From Paludisphaera borealis (GTDB lineage Bacteria > Planctomycetota > Planctomycetia > Isosphaerales > Isosphaeraceae): DNA of 64,000 nt. The notes under the pieces are model-generated. The model saw only the letters and a program-made list of their open reading frames with translations. It did no database searches and was not told the origin of the DNA. The stretch lies in the NCBI RefSeq assembly GCF_001956985.1, contig NZ_CP019082.1:5084001-5148000 (forward strand), read 5' to 3'. A program made the translations under genes and the position numbers. Shown here one piece after another: positions 62,871-64,000 of the stretch (position 1 is its first letter; each line of letters opens with the position of its first letter).

Positions 62871-63456
62871 GGGACTCTCCTTGGCTGCGAAGCGCGGAGC
62901 CCAGGCGGACGGGGCTGGGCTCGGTGGTTGCGGCGAAGATGCTCTCGTGCTGGACGAACGCCTCCAGCTTGTGCGCCTTCCCGTACCGCTCCAGCTCCGA
63001 CCGGATCGCGGCGGGGGTCAGGTCGTGCGGGATCAGGGCCTCCATGACCAGCGCGAACCGGTCGCCGTCGACCCGCGCGTGCAGGTCGACGATGTTCACG
63101 CCGTGCGCCGCGAGAGAGCCGGCGATGTTGTGGACGATGCCCGGGCTGTCGTCGCCCAGGACGGTCAGGATGAACCGCTCGCCGCCGACGACCAACGGCT
63201 CGTCGCGGCCGTTCTTGACCTCGGTGACGAGCACCTTCAGGTCGAACCGCTTGCCGCGCTCCTGGATCGCCTCGGCGAGCTGCTGGGGCGATCGCGGGGT
63301 GGGGAAGTCGGCTTCGAGGATGATCGTGAAATAGCCCCGCATGACGGTCTGGCTCAGCTCCAGGACGTTGCCCCCCTGGTCGAGCAAGGCCCCGGTCACC
63401 GAGTAGACGATGCCCACCCGGTCGGCGGCGGTGACGGAGATGATGTAGCTGCTCAT
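62857..63456 (-). CDS. Tandem ACT-domain protein (GcvR/UPF0237-like)
   Basis: A 199-residue protein from ATG 63456. Two ACT domains are visible at about 1-85 (SYIISVTAADRVGIVYSVTG) and 90-170 (ERFILTVLGDDSPGIVHNIA, then NIVDLHARVDGDRFALVMEA). ACT pairs of this sort bind amino acids. UPF0237/GcvR-like proteins accompany the PFL family and may give it amino-acid control. The gene runs 14 bases into the PFL gene. Confidence 0.9.
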   Translation of the reverse strand: MSSYIISVTAADRVGIVYSVTGALLDQGGNVLELSQTVMRGYFTIILEADFPTPRSPQQLAEAIQERGKRFDLKVLVTEVKNGRDEPLVVGGERFILTVLGDDSPGIVHNIAGSLAAHGVNIVDLHARVDGDRFALVMEALIPHDLTPAAIRSELERYGKAHKLEAFVQHESIFAATTEPSPVRLGSALRSQGESLASH

Positions 63457-63479
63457 GAACGGCTTTCGAGCGCCTTTCG

Positions 63480-63905
63480 TCAGAATTCCTTGGAATACCC
63501 GGCCGATGCGGCGACCGGAACCTCCGTCGTCGATCGCCCCGCCGCGACCGCGAGGGCCGCCCAGCCGACGAGGATCGCCACCCCGCCGATCGGCGTGATC
63601 GCCCCCAGCCATTTCAGGCCGGTGAGGCTCAGGACGTACAGACTACCCGAGAAGATCACCGAGCCGATCAGGAACGACCAGCCGGCGACCGACAGCGCGG
63701 TCCCTGATCGCCCCATGGCCTGGAGCAATCCGACGGCGACCAGAGCCAATGCGATATACATGTGATACTGCGCCGCGGTGTGGAAGTTCGCGGTCTGATC
63801 GAGGGCCGTGAGCCGGTCCTTGAGGCCATGCGCGCCGAAGGCGCCCATCGCCACCGCCAGAAAGCCCCAGACGGCCCCGATCCGAAGCCAGAATCCGTCG
63901 TTCAT
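63480..63905 (-). CDS. DUF423 membrane protein (YgdD-like)
   Basis: A 141-residue protein with four hydrophobic helices. It carries the family hallmark FLAVAMGAFGAHGLKDRL near the N-terminus, then TAAQYHMYIALALVAVG and the later IGSVIFSGSLYVLSLTG and GAITPIGGVAILVGW. Function unknown; located in the inner membrane. Confidence 0.93.
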   Translation of the reverse strand: MNDGFWLRIGAVWGFLAVAMGAFGAHGLKDRLTALDQTANFHTAAQYHMYIALALVAVGLLQAMGRSGTALSVAGWSFLIGSVIFSGSLYVLSLTGLKWLGAITPIGGVAILVGWAALAVAAGRSTTEVPVAASAGYSKEF

Positions 63906-63950
63906 CGTTGCGTTGCTCCAGCGACTTCGATTCGTCTGAATGAGAAAGGT

Positions 63951-64000
63951 TCAGGCCGGGGCTTGGCCGACGACGGGCGACGGCTCGCGGTCGAGCACGA
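63951..64000 (-). CDS. C-terminal end of an unidentified gene (partial)
   Basis: The minus-strand frame reads VLDREPSPVVGQAPA followed by TGA (63951-63953). It continues beyond the window edge, so neither family nor start can be judged. Confidence 0.3.
   Translation of the reverse strand, partial: VLDREPSPVVGQAPA

Overview
High-GC bacterial DNA that reads as a planctomycete, most likely family Isosphaeraceae. The clues are long ECF sigma factors carrying extra C-terminal domains, several VCBS/FG-GAP proteins (one CRTAC1-type, one DUF6655-type neighbour), many signal-peptide-bearing proteins of unknown function, short gene clusters on alternating strands, and abundant small palindromic repeats. 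The assignment is inference from gene content; no rRNA or tRNA gene was seen.

Layout. 0-10 kb: the end of a GntP-type permease, an ECF sigma factor fused to a carbohydrate-binding-like domain, a membrane protein, and an envelope-glycan patch (TPR-sulfotransferase, undecaprenyl-phosphate sugar transferase, FkbM methyltransferase), then a MOSC protein. 10-14 kb: a membrane-anchored TAXI-type binding protein and a DUF1624 acyltransferase-like protein. 14.4-18.8 kb: an accessory, defence-like island with a solitary HsdR N-terminal nuclease, an intact IS5-family element, and a two-gene SIR2-like (DUF4917) plus PIN-like (DUF4935) cassette of visibly lower GC. 19-27 kb: aminotransferase, adenine phosphoribosyltransferase, small hypotheticals, a CRTAC1 lipoprotein and two aldo/keto reductases. 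27-33.5 kb: ABC exporter, VCBS protein and beta-carbonic anhydrase. 33.9-38.4 kb: a three-gene molybdenum hydroxylase operon. 38.5-48 kb: a lipoprotein, a SurA-like isomerase, a cupin, a repeat-flanked multicopy-type gene, a DUF3500 protein, gamma-glutamyltransferase and an HU-like protein. 48-53 kb: a tightly overlapping minus-strand operon (exported PCMT, large glycosidase-like protein, NAD-dependent epimerase). 53-64 kb: an HpnI-like glycosyltransferase, an amino-acid ABC importer with a fused binding protein and permease, a second ECF fusion, a PFL/ACT pair and a DUF423 protein.

The most interesting candidate system is the SIR2/PIN pair, whose presumed promoter region is now separated from its ribosome-binding site by the IS5 insertion. 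Other notable points are a 60-nt direct repeat bracketing one gene, a MITE-like palindrome, back-to-back remnants of two VCBS-family genes, and four frame breaks that all fall in G/C homopolymers and each need exactly one extra base. The last pattern looks more like consensus-sequence error than biology.
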